64,000 nt of DNA from CAZABP01 sp964483245 (GCA_964483245.1 CAZABP010000008.1:56488-120487), one strand, 5' to 3'. Shown: positions 24,711 to 35,145, counted from the first letter of the stretch. Notes: generated from the sequence alone by a model not told the origin. Program-made: numbers and translations.

Positions 24711-25847
24711 ATGGCGATCCCGATCCTCGACCTGACCCGCCAACACGCAACGATCGGTCCCGAGCTGGAGACCGCCGCGCTGCGCGTGCTGCGCAGCGGG
24801 CGCTTCATCCTCGGGCCAGAGGTCGATGAGCTCGAACGCGAGCTCGCCGACTTCACCGGCGCCGGCTCCTGCGTCGCGCTCTCCTCCGGCACGGATGCGC
24901 TGCTGGCGCCGCTGATGGCGCTCGGCGTCGGACCCGGGGACGCAGTGCTGGTCCCGGTCTACTCGTTCTTCGCGACTGCCGGCGTGGTGTCGCGGCTCGG
25001 CGCGAAGCCGGTCTTCGTGGATGTCGACCCGGTCTGGAACTGCATCGATCCGCAGGCGGCAGCGCGCGCGATCGAGCGGCAGCCGGAGATCAAGGCGGTG
25101 ATCCCGGTGCACCTGTACGGCGCCCCGGCGCCGATGGCGGCGCTGCAGACTGCCTGCGCGCCGCGCAGCATCGCGATCGTCGAGGACGCGGCGCAGGCCA
25201 TCGGCACGCGCATCGGCTCGCAGGTCGCCGGGACGCTCGGCCTGTGCGGCGCGTTCTCGACGTTTCCGACCAAGAACCTCGGCGGCGCCGGCGACGGCGG
25301 TTTCCTGACCACGAACGATGCGGAGTTCGGCACGAAGATCCGCCAGCTCCGCAACCACGGGCAGAGCGATCTGTACCGCCACGAGACGGTCGGCGGGAAC
25401 TTCCGGATGGATGCGCTGCAGGCCGCGATCCTGCGCGTCAAGCTGCCGCACCTGGAGGCCTGGAACGATGCGCGCCGCGCGAACGCGCAGCGCTACCGCG
25501 ACCTGTTCGCCACCAACGGGCTCAGCGACCTGGTGCGGCTGCCGCAACCCGTCGGCAGCGGCACCCGCGATGCGCACAGCTACCACCAGTTCGTGATCCA
25601 CATCGAAGGTGGCCGGCGCGACGCCGTACGCGCGCACCTGACTTCGCGCAGCATCGGCTGCGCCGTCTACTACCCGTTGCCGTTCCACCTGCAGCCGTGC
25701 TGGCGCGGGCTCGGGTATCGCGAGGGTGCGTTCCCGGTTGCCGAAGCCGCGGCGCAGACGAACCTGGCGCTGCCGATCTATCCGGAGCTGCGTGCCGACG
25801 AGCAGCAGCAGGTCGTCGCCGCGATCGCGGAAGCGTTGCTGCGTTGA
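24711..25847 (+). CDS. DegT/DnrJ/EryC1/StrS-family PLP aminotransferase
   Basis: 378 residues from ATG 24711; the open frame extends far upstream only as antisense of the peptidase gene. Fold type I landmarks: VALSSGTDALLAPLMALGVG, PVYSFFATAGVVSRLGAKPV, VIPVHLYGAP, EDAAQAIGT, and the Schiff-base lysine in STFPTKNLGGAGDGGF. Members transfer an amino group to keto sugars for nucleotide-sugar or surface-glycan synthesis. The substrate is not readable, and no sugar-nucleotide genes lie next to it. The stop overlaps the TTG start of the acpH-like gene (TTGA). Confidence 0.9.
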   Translation: MAIPILDLTRQHATIGPELETAALRVLRSGRFILGPEVDELERELADFTGAGSCVALSSGTDALLAPLMALGVGPGDAVLVPVYSFFATAGVVSRLGAKPVFVDVDPVWNCIDPQAAARAIERQPEIKAVIPVHLYGAPAPMAALQTACAPRSIAIVEDAAQAIGTRIGSQVAGTLGLCGAFSTFPTKNLGGAGDGGFLTTNDAEFGTKIRQLRNHGQSDLYRHETVGGNFRMDALQAAILRVKLPHLEAWNDARRANAQRYRDLFATNGLSDLVRLPQPVGSGTRDAHSYHQFVIHIEGGRRDAVRAHLTSRSIGCAVYYPLPFHLQPCWRGLGYREGAFPVAEAAAQTNLALPIYPELRADEQQQVVAAIAEALLR

Positions 25848-26491
25848 ACTGGCTCGCGCATGTCTGGCTGGCGCGCGGAGACAGCGCGCGGATGGCCGGT
25901 GCGCTGCTCGCGGACTTCCTGGAGGGGGGCGACCTGGCACTGCTGCCGGCCGGGATCCGCGCCGGGGTCGCGCATCACCGTGCCGTCGACCGGTTCACCG
26001 ACGCGCATCCGAGCTTCCAGCGCAGCCGCGCGCGGCTGGCGCAGGTGCTGCGGCTGGGCCGCGGCGTCGCCGTCGACGTGCTGTACGACCACCTGCTCGC
26101 GCGGGATTTCGAACGCTGGGCCGGCGAGCCGTTGCAGCCGTTCGCGCGCGCGGCGTATGCCGGGATCGCTGAGCACACATCGCACCTGACACCCGCGCTG
26201 CGTGCGCTGCTGCCGCGGATCGCGCACGAGGACTGGTTCTCCAGCTACGCGACGGTCGAGGGGATCCGCGCCGTGCTGCACCGCATGCAGCGCCGGATGC
26301 GCCGGCCGCTCCCGCTCGCCGCCGCCGTCGACGCGTTCCAGGCCGACGAGCGGGGCTTCGCGACGGACTTCGCCGCGTTCTTCCACGAACTGGGAGAGAT
26401 GGAATCTGACCCCAAGTATCCTGAAACGGGACGGTTGGTGTCAGACTCCAACCCTCCTATTCGCGGACGCGGTGCAGCCGGTACAGGCTGA
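25844..26491 (+). CDS. acpH: Acyl carrier protein phosphodiesterase-like protein (AcpH)
   Basis: 215 residues if started at TTG 25844, the start that gives the family N-terminus (LNWLAHVWLA, compare M-N-F-L-A-H in AcpH). Conserved features are LLADFLEGG, HHRAVDRFTDAHP and VDVLYDHLLARDFERW. AcpH removes the 4'-phosphopantetheine group from ACP; it belongs to an HD-like hydrolase fold. Family length is ~193. Here the last ~23 codons (GEMESDPKYPETGRLVSDSN onward) are translated REP sequence, so the natural stop appears to have been displaced by REP insertion. The gene overlaps the convergent SDR gene by 35 nt. Confidence 0.78.
   Translation: MNWLAHVWLARGDSARMAGALLADFLEGGDLALLPAGIRAGVAHHRAVDRFTDAHPSFQRSRARLAQVLRLGRGVAVDVLYDHLLARDFERWAGEPLQPFARAAYAGIAEHTSHLTPALRALLPRIAHEDWFSSYATVEGIRAVLHRMQRRMRRPLPLAAAVDAFQADERGFATDFAAFFHELGEMESDPKYPETGRLVSDSNPPIRGRGAAGTG
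26392..26459. repeat. REPIN: inverted pair of REP sequences
   Basis: 26392-26423 starts GGGAGAGATGGAATCTGACC, matching the RAYT-flanking REP with two or three changes. 26427-26459, read on the minus strand, starts TAGGAGGGTTGGAGTCTGAC and ends in GTCCCG, a diverged REP in the opposite orientation. The arrangement is that of a REPIN mobilised by a RAYT. It lies at the convergent ends of acpH and the SDR gene, and contributes the SDR's TAG stop (26457-26459). Confidence 0.8.
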
Positions 26492-27281
26492 GCGTCTGCT
26501 CGACGCGCTGGACCTGGGCAGGATCGCGCCACCACGGATCGTCGACCGAGACGCAGCGGCCGCGCAGCGGGCGACTGCGCTCCGACACGAGGAACAGCGC
26601 GAGCTCGGCAGCGTCCTCGGGCGGATGGTTGTGCGCGCGGCCAGGGTGCGGCACGCCGGTGCGACGTTCCTCGGCTTCGATGCCGGCCAACGTCTCGGGA
26701 CTCCAGACCATCCCCGGCTCGAGGCAGTGGAAGCGGATCCCGGTCTCGTAGTGCTCGGCGGTCAGCTGATCCGTCAGCCGGCAGATCGCGGCCTTCGCGC
26801 AGGCATAGGCAGTGATCGTCTCGCCGAGCATCGGGAAGAACCCGCCACCGCCGGTGCACAGCAACACCTCGCCGGCATTCTTCGCGCGCAGCACCGGCAA
26901 CGTCGCACGCACGGTGTGGAACGCGCCGAACAGGTTCGCTTCGACGGTCGCGCGCCACGCGGCCGGGTCGACCTCATCGATCCGTCCGTAGCCACCCATC
27001 CCTCCCGCCAGCGCGGCGACGATGTCGATCGTGCCGTGCCGTGCCAGCGTCTCGGCGGCGAGCGCCTCGCACTGCGCGAGATCCGTCACGTCGGCGACGC
27101 AGGCCGACGCCTCGCCGCCCTGCGCGCGGATCGCAGCAACGGTCTCCTCCAACCGGTCGGCGCGCCGCGAAGCGACGACGACGCGCGCGCCTGCGGCCGC
27201 GAAGCGTTCGGCCACGGCGCGGCCGATGTTCCAGCCGCCGGCCGTGACGATTGCGACACGGCCGGCGAGCTCGCCGCGCAT
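26457..27281 (-). CDS. Short-chain dehydrogenase/reductase
   Basis: 274 residues. The Rossmann motif is AIVTAGGWNIGRAVAERFAA (variant of TGxxxGIG). The active-site block is LLCTGGGGFFPMLGETITAY followed by ACAKAA, giving the YxxxK pair. PGMVWSPETL follows the sixth strand, as is usual. The substrate is unknown. The start ATG 27281 overlaps the stop of the upstream beta-helix gene by 1 nt (TGATG), so the two are translationally coupled. The stop codon TAG lies inside a REP sequence, and the last residues (LYRLHRVRE) may be insertion-derived in part. Confidence 0.87.
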   Translation of the reverse strand: MRGELAGRVAIVTAGGWNIGRAVAERFAAAGARVVVASRRADRLEETVAAIRAQGGEASACVADVTDLAQCEALAAETLARHGTIDIVAALAGGMGGYGRIDEVDPAAWRATVEANLFGAFHTVRATLPVLRAKNAGEVLLCTGGGGFFPMLGETITAYACAKAAICRLTDQLTAEHYETGIRFHCLEPGMVWSPETLAGIEAEERRTGVPHPGRAHNHPPEDAAELALFLVSERSRPLRGRCVSVDDPWWRDPAQVQRVEQTLSLYRLHRVRE

Positions 27282-28948
27282 CAGCCGCCGATCTCGATGC
27301 GCCCGCCGATCGGCATCATGATCGGCGGCATCCAGAGCTGCCCCATCGTCGGCACGACGACCGGCTGTGCGTAGACCTCGACACCGCGGAACGCCACGTC
27401 ACTCGGCACCGGCACGCGCAGCGTCGATCGGTGCATGTAGACACCAGGCAGGAACAGCACGTTGTTGAGGTCGAGATAGAAGCGGAACGGATAGTTCGTC
27501 GTCTTCGGCCGCGGATCGCCGAGCCCGAGCAGCCATACGCCGGCCGTACCGTGCTGCAGATCCATCGTCAGGTCGACGTAGCCACCGAGCGGTGGGTTCG
27601 ACGGGTAGACGACGGAGCTGCCGAGCCAACGGCCCGGTGCCGGGTTGTTGTTGGTCACGCTGCCGCTGATCGGACTGGATGCCAGGAAGCAACCCTCGAG
27701 CGTCAGCGCGCCGAGCGTCGAGTTGCCAGCGACCGCACTGCGCACGAGTTCGCACTGCTTCAGCTTCAGCGGCGTCTGGTTGCCGCTCAGCACCGTGACC
27801 GGCGTCGACTCGTACAGGTTCCACTCGAACTCCGGCGGCACGCCGTCGTTGTCGATCACGAACGAGCCGTTGCGGTAGCGGTTGTTCTGCTGCCAGATCC
27901 GGCGCGTGTTGCGGTTCGCCTGGATCAGCACGTTGCCGTCGAACTCGTTCTCGCTGCCGTGGATGTCGAATCGCGCCGTCGCCGGATGCGTGTAGAACGC
28001 GTAGTCGCTCGTCCCCGGCCCGCCGCGGATCAGCAGCTCGTGGTGGTGCACGACCGTGTCGGCGTTCGTCGAGCCCTGGACTTCGAGCGCGTTGTGCGAC
28101 GCGGTCAGCTCGCCGTGCACGAGCCGCATGAAGAACTGGCTGTCGCTGGTCGACGTGCGCGTGATCTTCACTGCGTCGGTCGCGCCGACGATCGAAAACC
28201 GGAACACCTCGAACGTCGTGAACCCGAAGCCGGTGCTCGACACGTTGGCCAGGATCCCGGTCGCGCAACCGTGCATGTAGACGTGCTCGACGATCCCCTG
28301 CAGCGTCGCCGAGTTGCCGGCGTCCTCGATCTGGATCCCGACCGGCAGGTCGTGGAAATGGCAGCTCTCGATCTCGACCGGCACCTGCAGCCCGGGGACC
28401 GTGCCCGGCACGCGCAGCAGCATCCCGGCCTGCGTCTGCATCCGGAACTCGACGCCATGGAAGTGCGCGCCATGCCCGGGGTGATAGTGGCCGGTCGTGT
28501 CGTAGTCGACTCCGACCTTGCCGCCGCGGATCACCAGGTGCCCGACGTGCGCGTGGTTCGTGCGCACGGTCAGCACGACGTCGAACGACTTGCCGTCGAT
28601 GATCGGCATCGCCTGCGTGTGCCCGCCGACCGCCTCGATGTCGAGATCCTGGTGGCTGTGCGTGACCGTGATGATCGGCGTCAGCAGCTTGCTGAGCGTG
28701 ATGACCGGCGTCACCATGGAATCGATCTGGATCACCGCCAGCAGCGACCCCGCACCGGTGATCTGCGCCCGCTCGGCGGCCGACAGCTGGTTGATGAACT
28801 TGTCGTCGTTGGCGAGCCGGATCGCTTCGTCGAGCGAGAGCTTTCCGTCAGCCAGCGTGCCATGCGAGTCTGGATCGTTGACCTTGGCGGTCAACGTCTG
28901 GGCGGGGAGCGCCGCGCCCAGGAGCGCGGCGGCGAGGAGGTATTTCAT
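27281..28948 (-). CDS. Secreted beta-helix-like protein
   Basis: 555 residues from ATG 28948 with an AGGAGG-like site just upstream on the minus strand. Signal peptide MKYLLAAALLGAALPAQ. The first mature residues (KVNDPDSHGTLADGKLSLDE) match the CSLP-type start of secreted beta-helix proteins. The body consists of short strands separated by turns with repeated N, G and H (HGVEFRMQTQAG, VEIESCHFHDLPVGIQIEDA), as in right-handed parallel beta-helices of the pectate-lyase/adhesin type. A His-rich patch YHPGHGAHFHG is notable. The last ~100 residues carry the G-V-E-V-Y-A-Q module found in other secreted proteins of the window. No catalytic site is clear. Confidence 0.75.
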   Translation of the reverse strand: MKYLLAAALLGAALPAQTLTAKVNDPDSHGTLADGKLSLDEAIRLANDDKFINQLSAAERAQITGAGSLLAVIQIDSMVTPVITLSKLLTPIITVTHSHQDLDIEAVGGHTQAMPIIDGKSFDVVLTVRTNHAHVGHLVIRGGKVGVDYDTTGHYHPGHGAHFHGVEFRMQTQAGMLLRVPGTVPGLQVPVEIESCHFHDLPVGIQIEDAGNSATLQGIVEHVYMHGCATGILANVSSTGFGFTTFEVFRFSIVGATDAVKITRTSTSDSQFFMRLVHGELTASHNALEVQGSTNADTVVHHHELLIRGGPGTSDYAFYTHPATARFDIHGSENEFDGNVLIQANRNTRRIWQQNNRYRNGSFVIDNDGVPPEFEWNLYESTPVTVLSGNQTPLKLKQCELVRSAVAGNSTLGALTLEGCFLASSPISGSVTNNNPAPGRWLGSSVVYPSNPPLGGYVDLTMDLQHGTAGVWLLGLGDPRPKTTNYPFRFYLDLNNVLFLPGVYMHRSTLRVPVPSDVAFRGVEVYAQPVVVPTMGQLWMPPIMMPIGGRIEIGG

Positions 28949-29014
28949 GACGACTCGGGAGGGGTCCGACAGGGAGGGCAGGACCGGCAGGGATCTTCGT
29001 GAGCCGCGATCGGC

Positions 29015-29041
29015 TTGACAAACCCCGCAGAAGGGTAGATC
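29015..29041 (+). promoter_or_regulatory. Candidate sigma-70-type promoter for the OYE-family gene
   Basis: TTGACA (29015-29020) and TAGATC (29036-29041) are separated by 15 nt, shorter than the optimal 17. They lie just before GTG 29055, in the 106-bp divergent gap between the beta-helix gene and the flavin oxidoreductase. The -35 match is perfect and the -10 poor. Confidence 0.3.
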
Positions 29042-29054
29042 GGGAGTCTGCGCC

Positions 29055-30506
29055 GTGCCGTCCCAGATCGTGAAGCACCCCCTGCCGCCGGCCATATGGC
29101 CCACACGGGAGGAGGCCGCCCGAGCGCTGTGGTTCCAGCCGGCGCAGCTCGGGCCTCTGACGGTCCGCCGCCGCACCTGGGTTCCCGCGATGGTGCCCTG
29201 GCGGGCGACCGAGGACGGGGCGGTGACGCCGGACGTGCTGGACTGGTACCGCCGGTTCGCGGCCGGCCGTCCCGGTGTGCTGGTCGTCGAAGCAACCGGG
29301 ATCCGCGACATCCCCAGCGGGCCGTTGCTGCGGATCGGGCATGCGCGGTTCGAGCCGGGCCTGCGTGAGCTCGTCGCCGCGGTGCGCGATGCCTCGGCCG
29401 GGGAGACGCGGCTGCTGATCCAGATCCTCGACTTCCTGGCGATCAAACGCCGCCCGGAGAAGCAGAAGTTCTTCCAGCGCTTCCTCGCGCTGACCGACCG
29501 CCACCGCGCCGCCGCGCCGGGGCTCAGCGATGACGCACTGCGCGCGCACCTCGCGTCGCTCGACGACGACCCGCTCCGCGCGATCCTGACCGCACGGGAG
29601 TTCCGCGACTATGCGTTCGGCTACCGCGAGACGGTCGACGACGAGCAGCTGCCATGGATCGCGGAGCTGCCGGCCGTGCTGCCGCCACTGTTCGCAACAG
29701 CAGCCGCGCGCGCGCGCCGCGTCGGGTTCGACGGCGTCGAGCTGCACTTCGCGCACGCATACACGATGGCCGGATTCCTGTCCCGGCGTAACGAGCGCCA
29801 GGACGGCTACGGCGCCACCGCGCAGGGACGCGTGCGTCTGCCGGTCGAAGCCCTGCGCGCCGTGCGCGCGCACACCGGCCACGACTACTGCGTCGGCATC
29901 CGCATGCTCGGCGACGAGGTCATCGACGGCGGCAGCCGCATCGAGGACACCAGCTTCTACGCACTCGAGCTCGCGCGCGCCGGCGCCGACTTCCTGTCGA
30001 TCAGCAAGGGGGGCAAGTTCGAGGATGCGAAGCAGCCGCACGTCGGCGAAGCGGCGTATCCGTACACCGGCCCGAGCGGGCACGAGTGCATGCCGACCGT
30101 GCGCAGCGACGAGCGCGGTCCGTTCGGCCGCAACGTCCCGCTCGCCGCGACGATCCGGCGCACGCTGCGCACCGCAGGCCTCGCGACCCCGGTCGTGACC
30201 TCCGGGGGGATCGGGACGTTCGACCTGGCCGAAGGGATCCTGCAGCGGGGTGAGGCGGACTTCGTCGCCGCCGCGCGGCAGTCACTGGCCGATCCGGACT
30301 GGTTTCGCAAGGTCGAGCTCGGCCGCGGCGCCGAAGTCCGCCGCTGCATCTACACGAACTACTGCGAAGGCCTCGACCAGCGCCACAAGCAGGTGACCTG
30401 CCAGCTGTGGGACCGGCTGCCGGATCCGAGCGGGGCCGTGCCGCGCAGCCACGACGGCAAGCGCCGCCTGCTGCCGCCGCCGTGGGAGCCCGCACCGGAA
30501 TCGTGA
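29055..30506 (+). CDS. NADH:flavin oxidoreductase, old yellow enzyme family
   Basis: 483 residues with GTG start. TIM-barrel OYE features: an N-terminal substrate strand region (VRRRTWVPAMVPWRATEDGA), GFDGVELHFAHAYTMAGFLS with the active-site His, RRNERQDGYGATAQGRVRLP, then GADFLSISKGGKF, VVTSGGIGTFDLAEGIL and FVAAARQSLADPDWFRK for FMN binding. In the 2,4-dienoyl-CoA reductase branch a four-Cys cluster motif follows the barrel; here only CIYTNYC and a later VTCQLWDR remain, so the [4Fe-4S] cluster may be lost or altered. There is an insert at residues ~145-195. It is cytoplasmic, FMN-dependent, and of unknown substrate. Confidence 0.85.
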   Translation: MPSQIVKHPLPPAIWPTREEAARALWFQPAQLGPLTVRRRTWVPAMVPWRATEDGAVTPDVLDWYRRFAAGRPGVLVVEATGIRDIPSGPLLRIGHARFEPGLRELVAAVRDASAGETRLLIQILDFLAIKRRPEKQKFFQRFLALTDRHRAAAPGLSDDALRAHLASLDDDPLRAILTAREFRDYAFGYRETVDDEQLPWIAELPAVLPPLFATAAARARRVGFDGVELHFAHAYTMAGFLSRRNERQDGYGATAQGRVRLPVEALRAVRAHTGHDYCVGIRMLGDEVIDGGSRIEDTSFYALELARAGADFLSISKGGKFEDAKQPHVGEAAYPYTGPSGHECMPTVRSDERGPFGRNVPLAATIRRTLRTAGLATPVVTSGGIGTFDLAEGILQRGEADFVAAARQSLADPDWFRKVELGRGAEVRRCIYTNYCEGLDQRHKQVTCQLWDRLPDPSGAVPRSHDGKRRLLPPPWEPAPES

Positions 30507-30569
30507 ACCACGAAAGTTGAGCCCCCCGACTGCATTGGGCAGCATTCCGCTCCCCGGAGACCCCCCCAC

Positions 30570-31517
30570 ATGCAGCTCACCAAGCTCTTCATCCCGTTCC
30601 TGTTCTGCCTGCTGCCGCTCACGGCGCAGGACGCGCCCAAGCCGGAGACGATCGCGAATCCGCAGATCGCACTCGCCGACCTGCAAGACCTCGTCAGCCC
30701 GCTGACGAAGGCGGAACTGAAACTCGAAGCAGACGCCTGGCAGTCACTCGTCCGCGAGAAGGTGCGCGCGATCGGCCAGGCCGAGATCGCCGCGCGCAAG
30801 CTGCAGGGTGAGGAACGCGATCAACTCCTCGAGTCGGTCGCGACGCTGCGGGACGAACGCACCAAGCTCGCCGACCGCGCGCAGGTCGTGCTGACCGAAT
30901 GGATCGTCAAGGGTGGCGATGCGAAGGAGCACGAGACCTATCTCGCCGCGACGTCCGGCATGCGCCTGAAGGCCGACGACGCCTCCGGCGCCTGGGCCGC
31001 GATCCTCGGCTGGGCGAAGTCCGACGAAGGCGGCCTGCGCGTCGCACGCAACGTCGGCTGGTTCCTGGTGACGCTGCTCGCCTTCGCGATCCTCGGCCGG
31101 GTCCTCGGCGGGATCACGCGCCGCGCCGTGACCAGGTTCCGCGGCGCCAGCGAGCTGCTGCGCGACTTCCTCGCCAACGTCGTGCGCAAGATCACGGTCC
31201 TGATCGGCATCGTCGTCGCGCTGTCGATGCTCGAGGTCAACATCGGACCGCTGGTCGCCGGGATCGGCGCGCTCGGCTTCATCGTCGGCTTCGCAGTGCA
31301 GGGCACGCTGTCGAACTTCGCCGCCGGGATCATGATCCTGCTGTATCGACCCTACGACATCGGCGACACCGTGACCGTCGCCGGCGTCACCGGGCACGTG
31401 CAGTCGATGACACTCGTGTCGACGTCGATCAAGACGGAGGCTGAGAACGTCACGATCCCGAACAACTCGATCTGGGGCGGCGTCATCAAGACGTCCGGCG
31501 CGAAGCGCGTGGGCTGA
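30570..31517 (+). CDS. MscS-family mechanosensitive channel, C-terminally short
   Basis: 315 residues. Signal peptide (LTKLFIPFLFCLLPLTAQ) and a helical periplasmic region to ~residue 150, then transmembrane helices (NVGWFLVTLLAFAILGRVLG; ITVLIGIVVALSMLE). The pore helix/beta-domain junction GFIVGFAVQGTLSNFAAGIM followed by LLYRPYDIGDTVTVAG is the MscS hallmark. The protein ends at IPNNSIWGGVIKTSGAKRVG, right after the beta domain, without the C-terminal alpha/beta domain of MscS. Other frames downstream show no continuation, so this is a short variant or an old truncation. It would release solutes under membrane tension. Confidence 0.88.
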   Translation: MQLTKLFIPFLFCLLPLTAQDAPKPETIANPQIALADLQDLVSPLTKAELKLEADAWQSLVREKVRAIGQAEIAARKLQGEERDQLLESVATLRDERTKLADRAQVVLTEWIVKGGDAKEHETYLAATSGMRLKADDASGAWAAILGWAKSDEGGLRVARNVGWFLVTLLAFAILGRVLGGITRRAVTRFRGASELLRDFLANVVRKITVLIGIVVALSMLEVNIGPLVAGIGALGFIVGFAVQGTLSNFAAGIMILLYRPYDIGDTVTVAGVTGHVQSMTLVSTSIKTEAENVTIPNNSIWGGVIKTSGAKRVG

Positions 31518-32129
31518 CGGCCGGCGGAACGCAGCCGGGTTTGCGGGGACCGCGCGCTGGCGCCAGCATGGCGCGATGAGCACGCCTCGCGTCGCCGCCC
31601 ACGAGATCGAATCCCTGCTCTTGCACCGCTGGTCGCCGCGCGCGATGAGCGGCGAGGAGCTCACCGAGACCGAGCTGCGCCGGTTGTTCGAGGCGGCGCG
31701 CTGGGCGCCGTCCTGTTTCAACGAGCAGCCGTGGCGGTTCGTGTACGCACGCCGCGGCACGGCGCACTGGGAGCGGTGCTTCGGGCTGCTGGTCGAGTCG
31801 AACCAGACCTGGTGCGCGCGTGGCGCCGTGCTGCTGGTCGTCATCGGCAAGCGCGACTTCACGCGCAACGGCAAGCCCAACCGGACGGCGCAGTACGACG
31901 TCGGCGCTGCCTGGGAGAACCTGGCGCTGCAAGGGAGCGCGATGGGGCTCGTCGTGCACGGGATGGCCGGGTTCGACTACGACCGCGCGCGCACGGAGCT
32001 CGCTGTGCCGGACGATCACGACGTGCTGGCGATGGCGGTCGTCGGCCGGCCCGGCGATCCGGCAGAGCTGCCGGAGAAGCTGCGCGCCCGCGAGCAGCCG
32101 AGCGACCGGCGTCCGCTCGACGAGTTCGT

Positions 32130-33757
<1,628 letters not shown>

Positions 33758-33758
<1 letters not shown>

Positions 33759-33771
33759 ATCTGGACAGATA
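33758..33771. promoter_or_regulatory. Palindrome at the rtcR start, possible operator
   Basis: TATCTG-GA-CAGATA is a perfect 6+2+6 inverted repeat overlapping the rtcR start codon on the minus strand. A looser inverted repeat (GGAGCC ... GGCTGCTCC, ~33800) lies further into the intergenic region. Either could bind RtcR or another regulator; sequence alone cannot decide. Confidence 0.3.
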
Positions 33772-33891
33772 GCAGGTGATCCCAGGAGATAGAAGCCGGA
33801 GCCTGGAGAGGCTGCTCCAATTGGCTGTTGATGCTCCGTAAACATTTCCACTGCAACAACTTGTGTCGAGACAGCCCCTCACCACCCCGCG

Positions 33892-33907
33892 CGGCACCAG
33901 TTCTGCC
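33892..33907 (+). promoter_or_regulatory. Candidate sigma-54 promoter of rtcBA
   Basis: CGGCACC-AGTT-CTGCC has the invariant GG (33893-33894) and GC (33905-33906) ten bases apart, against the consensus TGGCACG-N4-TTGCW. RtcR requires sigma-54, which supports it. The expected start of transcription would be only ~5 nt before ATG 33923, unusually close, so confidence is limited. Confidence 0.45.
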
Positions 33908-33922
33908 TAGTCTCCTCGCACG

Positions 33923-35143
33923 ATGAGCCAGCACGAGCAGTTCGACAGCGCAGGTGTCCCGATCAAGGCCTGGGTCCGTGGCGTTCCGGTCGAGCCGGAG
34001 GCGCTCGCGCAGCTTCGCAACGTGGCCCGACTGCCGTTCGTGTGGCGCTGGGTCGCCGCAATGCCGGACGTGCACTGGGGCATCGGCGCGACGGTCGGCA
34101 GTGTGATCCCCACCCACCGCGCGATCGTGCCGGCAGCGGTCGGGGTCGACATCGGCTGCGGCATGATGGCGGTCCGCACGTCGCTGCGGGCCGGCGACCT
34201 GCCGGACAGCCTGCGCGCGATCCGCACCCGAATCGAACAGGCGGTCCCGCACGGCCGGACCCACCACGGCGGCCGCGGCGACCGCGGCGCCTGGCACGAG
34301 CCGCCGCCCGAGGCCACGGCAGCCTGGGGTGAGCTCGCCTCCGGCTGGCAGCAGATCGTCGAGCAGTTTCCCAAGCTCGAGCGCGGCGCGACGGCGGAGC
34401 ACCTCGGCACGCTCGGCACCGGCAACCACTTCATCGAGCTCTGCGTCGACGAAGCCGACACCGTGTGGGTCATGCTGCACTCCGGCTCGCGCGGCGTGGG
34501 CAACCGGATCGGCCGTCACTTCATCGAGCAGGCAAAGCGCGAGATGGCAGACCGCCTCGGCGAGCTGCCGGACCGCGATCTGGCATGGTTCGACGAAGGC
34601 GCGCCGTCGTTCGATGCCTACGTGCACGCCGTCGACTGGGCGCAGCGCTACGCGCGGCTCAACCGCGTGCTGATGATGCAGGCCGTGCTGGAAGCCCTCG
34701 CGAGCGGCGACGACCTGCCACCGTTCGCGGCCGGCGACGTCGCGGTCAACTGCCACCACAACTACGTGCAGCGCGAGACGCACTTCGGCACCGACGTGTT
34801 CGTCACGCGCAAGGGTGCGGTGCGCGCCGGCGCCGGCGAGCTCGGGATCATCCCGGGCTCGATGGGCGCCCGCAGCTACATCGTGCGCGGCAAGGGCAAC
34901 CCGGACAGCTTCATGTCCTGCAGCCACGGCGCCGGGCGCGCGATGTCGCGTGGCGAGGCGAAGCGCCGCTTCACGCTCGAGGATCACGCCGCGGCGACCG
35001 CGACCGTCGAGTGCCGCAAGGATGCCGACGTCATCGACGAGACGCCGATGGCCTACAAGGACATCGACGCCGTCATGGCCGCGCAGGCGGACCTGGTCGA
35101 CGTCGTGCACACGTTGCGTCAGGTCGTCTGCGTGAAGGGTTGA
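33923..35143 (+). CDS. rtcB: RNA-splicing ligase RtcB
   Basis: 406 residues. The start is supported by alignment of APVKxW/GVPV-type N-terminal sequence (GVPIKAWVRGVPVEPEALAQ). Mn2+/GMP-site residues: PDVHWGIGATVGSVIPTHRA, VGVDIGCGMM (Asp and Cys), GTGNHFIEL, HSGSRGVGNRIGRHF, NCHHNYV, and the guanylylated His in SCSHGAGRAMSRGEA. RtcB joins 2',3'-cyclic phosphate or 3'-phosphate RNA ends to 5'-OH ends using GTP. It is the first gene of an operon with rtcA (2 nt gap) under probable RtcR/sigma-54 control. Confidence 0.97.
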   Translation: MSQHEQFDSAGVPIKAWVRGVPVEPEALAQLRNVARLPFVWRWVAAMPDVHWGIGATVGSVIPTHRAIVPAAVGVDIGCGMMAVRTSLRAGDLPDSLRAIRTRIEQAVPHGRTHHGGRGDRGAWHEPPPEATAAWGELASGWQQIVEQFPKLERGATAEHLGTLGTGNHFIELCVDEADTVWVMLHSGSRGVGNRIGRHFIEQAKREMADRLGELPDRDLAWFDEGAPSFDAYVHAVDWAQRYARLNRVLMMQAVLEALASGDDLPPFAAGDVAVNCHHNYVQRETHFGTDVFVTRKGAVRAGAGELGIIPGSMGARSYIVRGKGNPDSFMSCSHGAGRAMSRGEAKRRFTLEDHAAATATVECRKDADVIDETPMAYKDIDAVMAAQADLVDVVHTLRQVVCVKG

Positions 35144-35145
35144 CC

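Noticed and set aside
31500..31600. Second selenoprotein by read-through of the mscS stop (TGA 31515-31517)
   Set aside because: Sequence after the TGA has no MscS similarity and no redox motif.
33790..33850. Additional GG-N10-GC sigma-54 sites in the rtcR-rtcB gap
   Set aside because: Each GG was checked; only the site at 33893/33905 has the required spacing.
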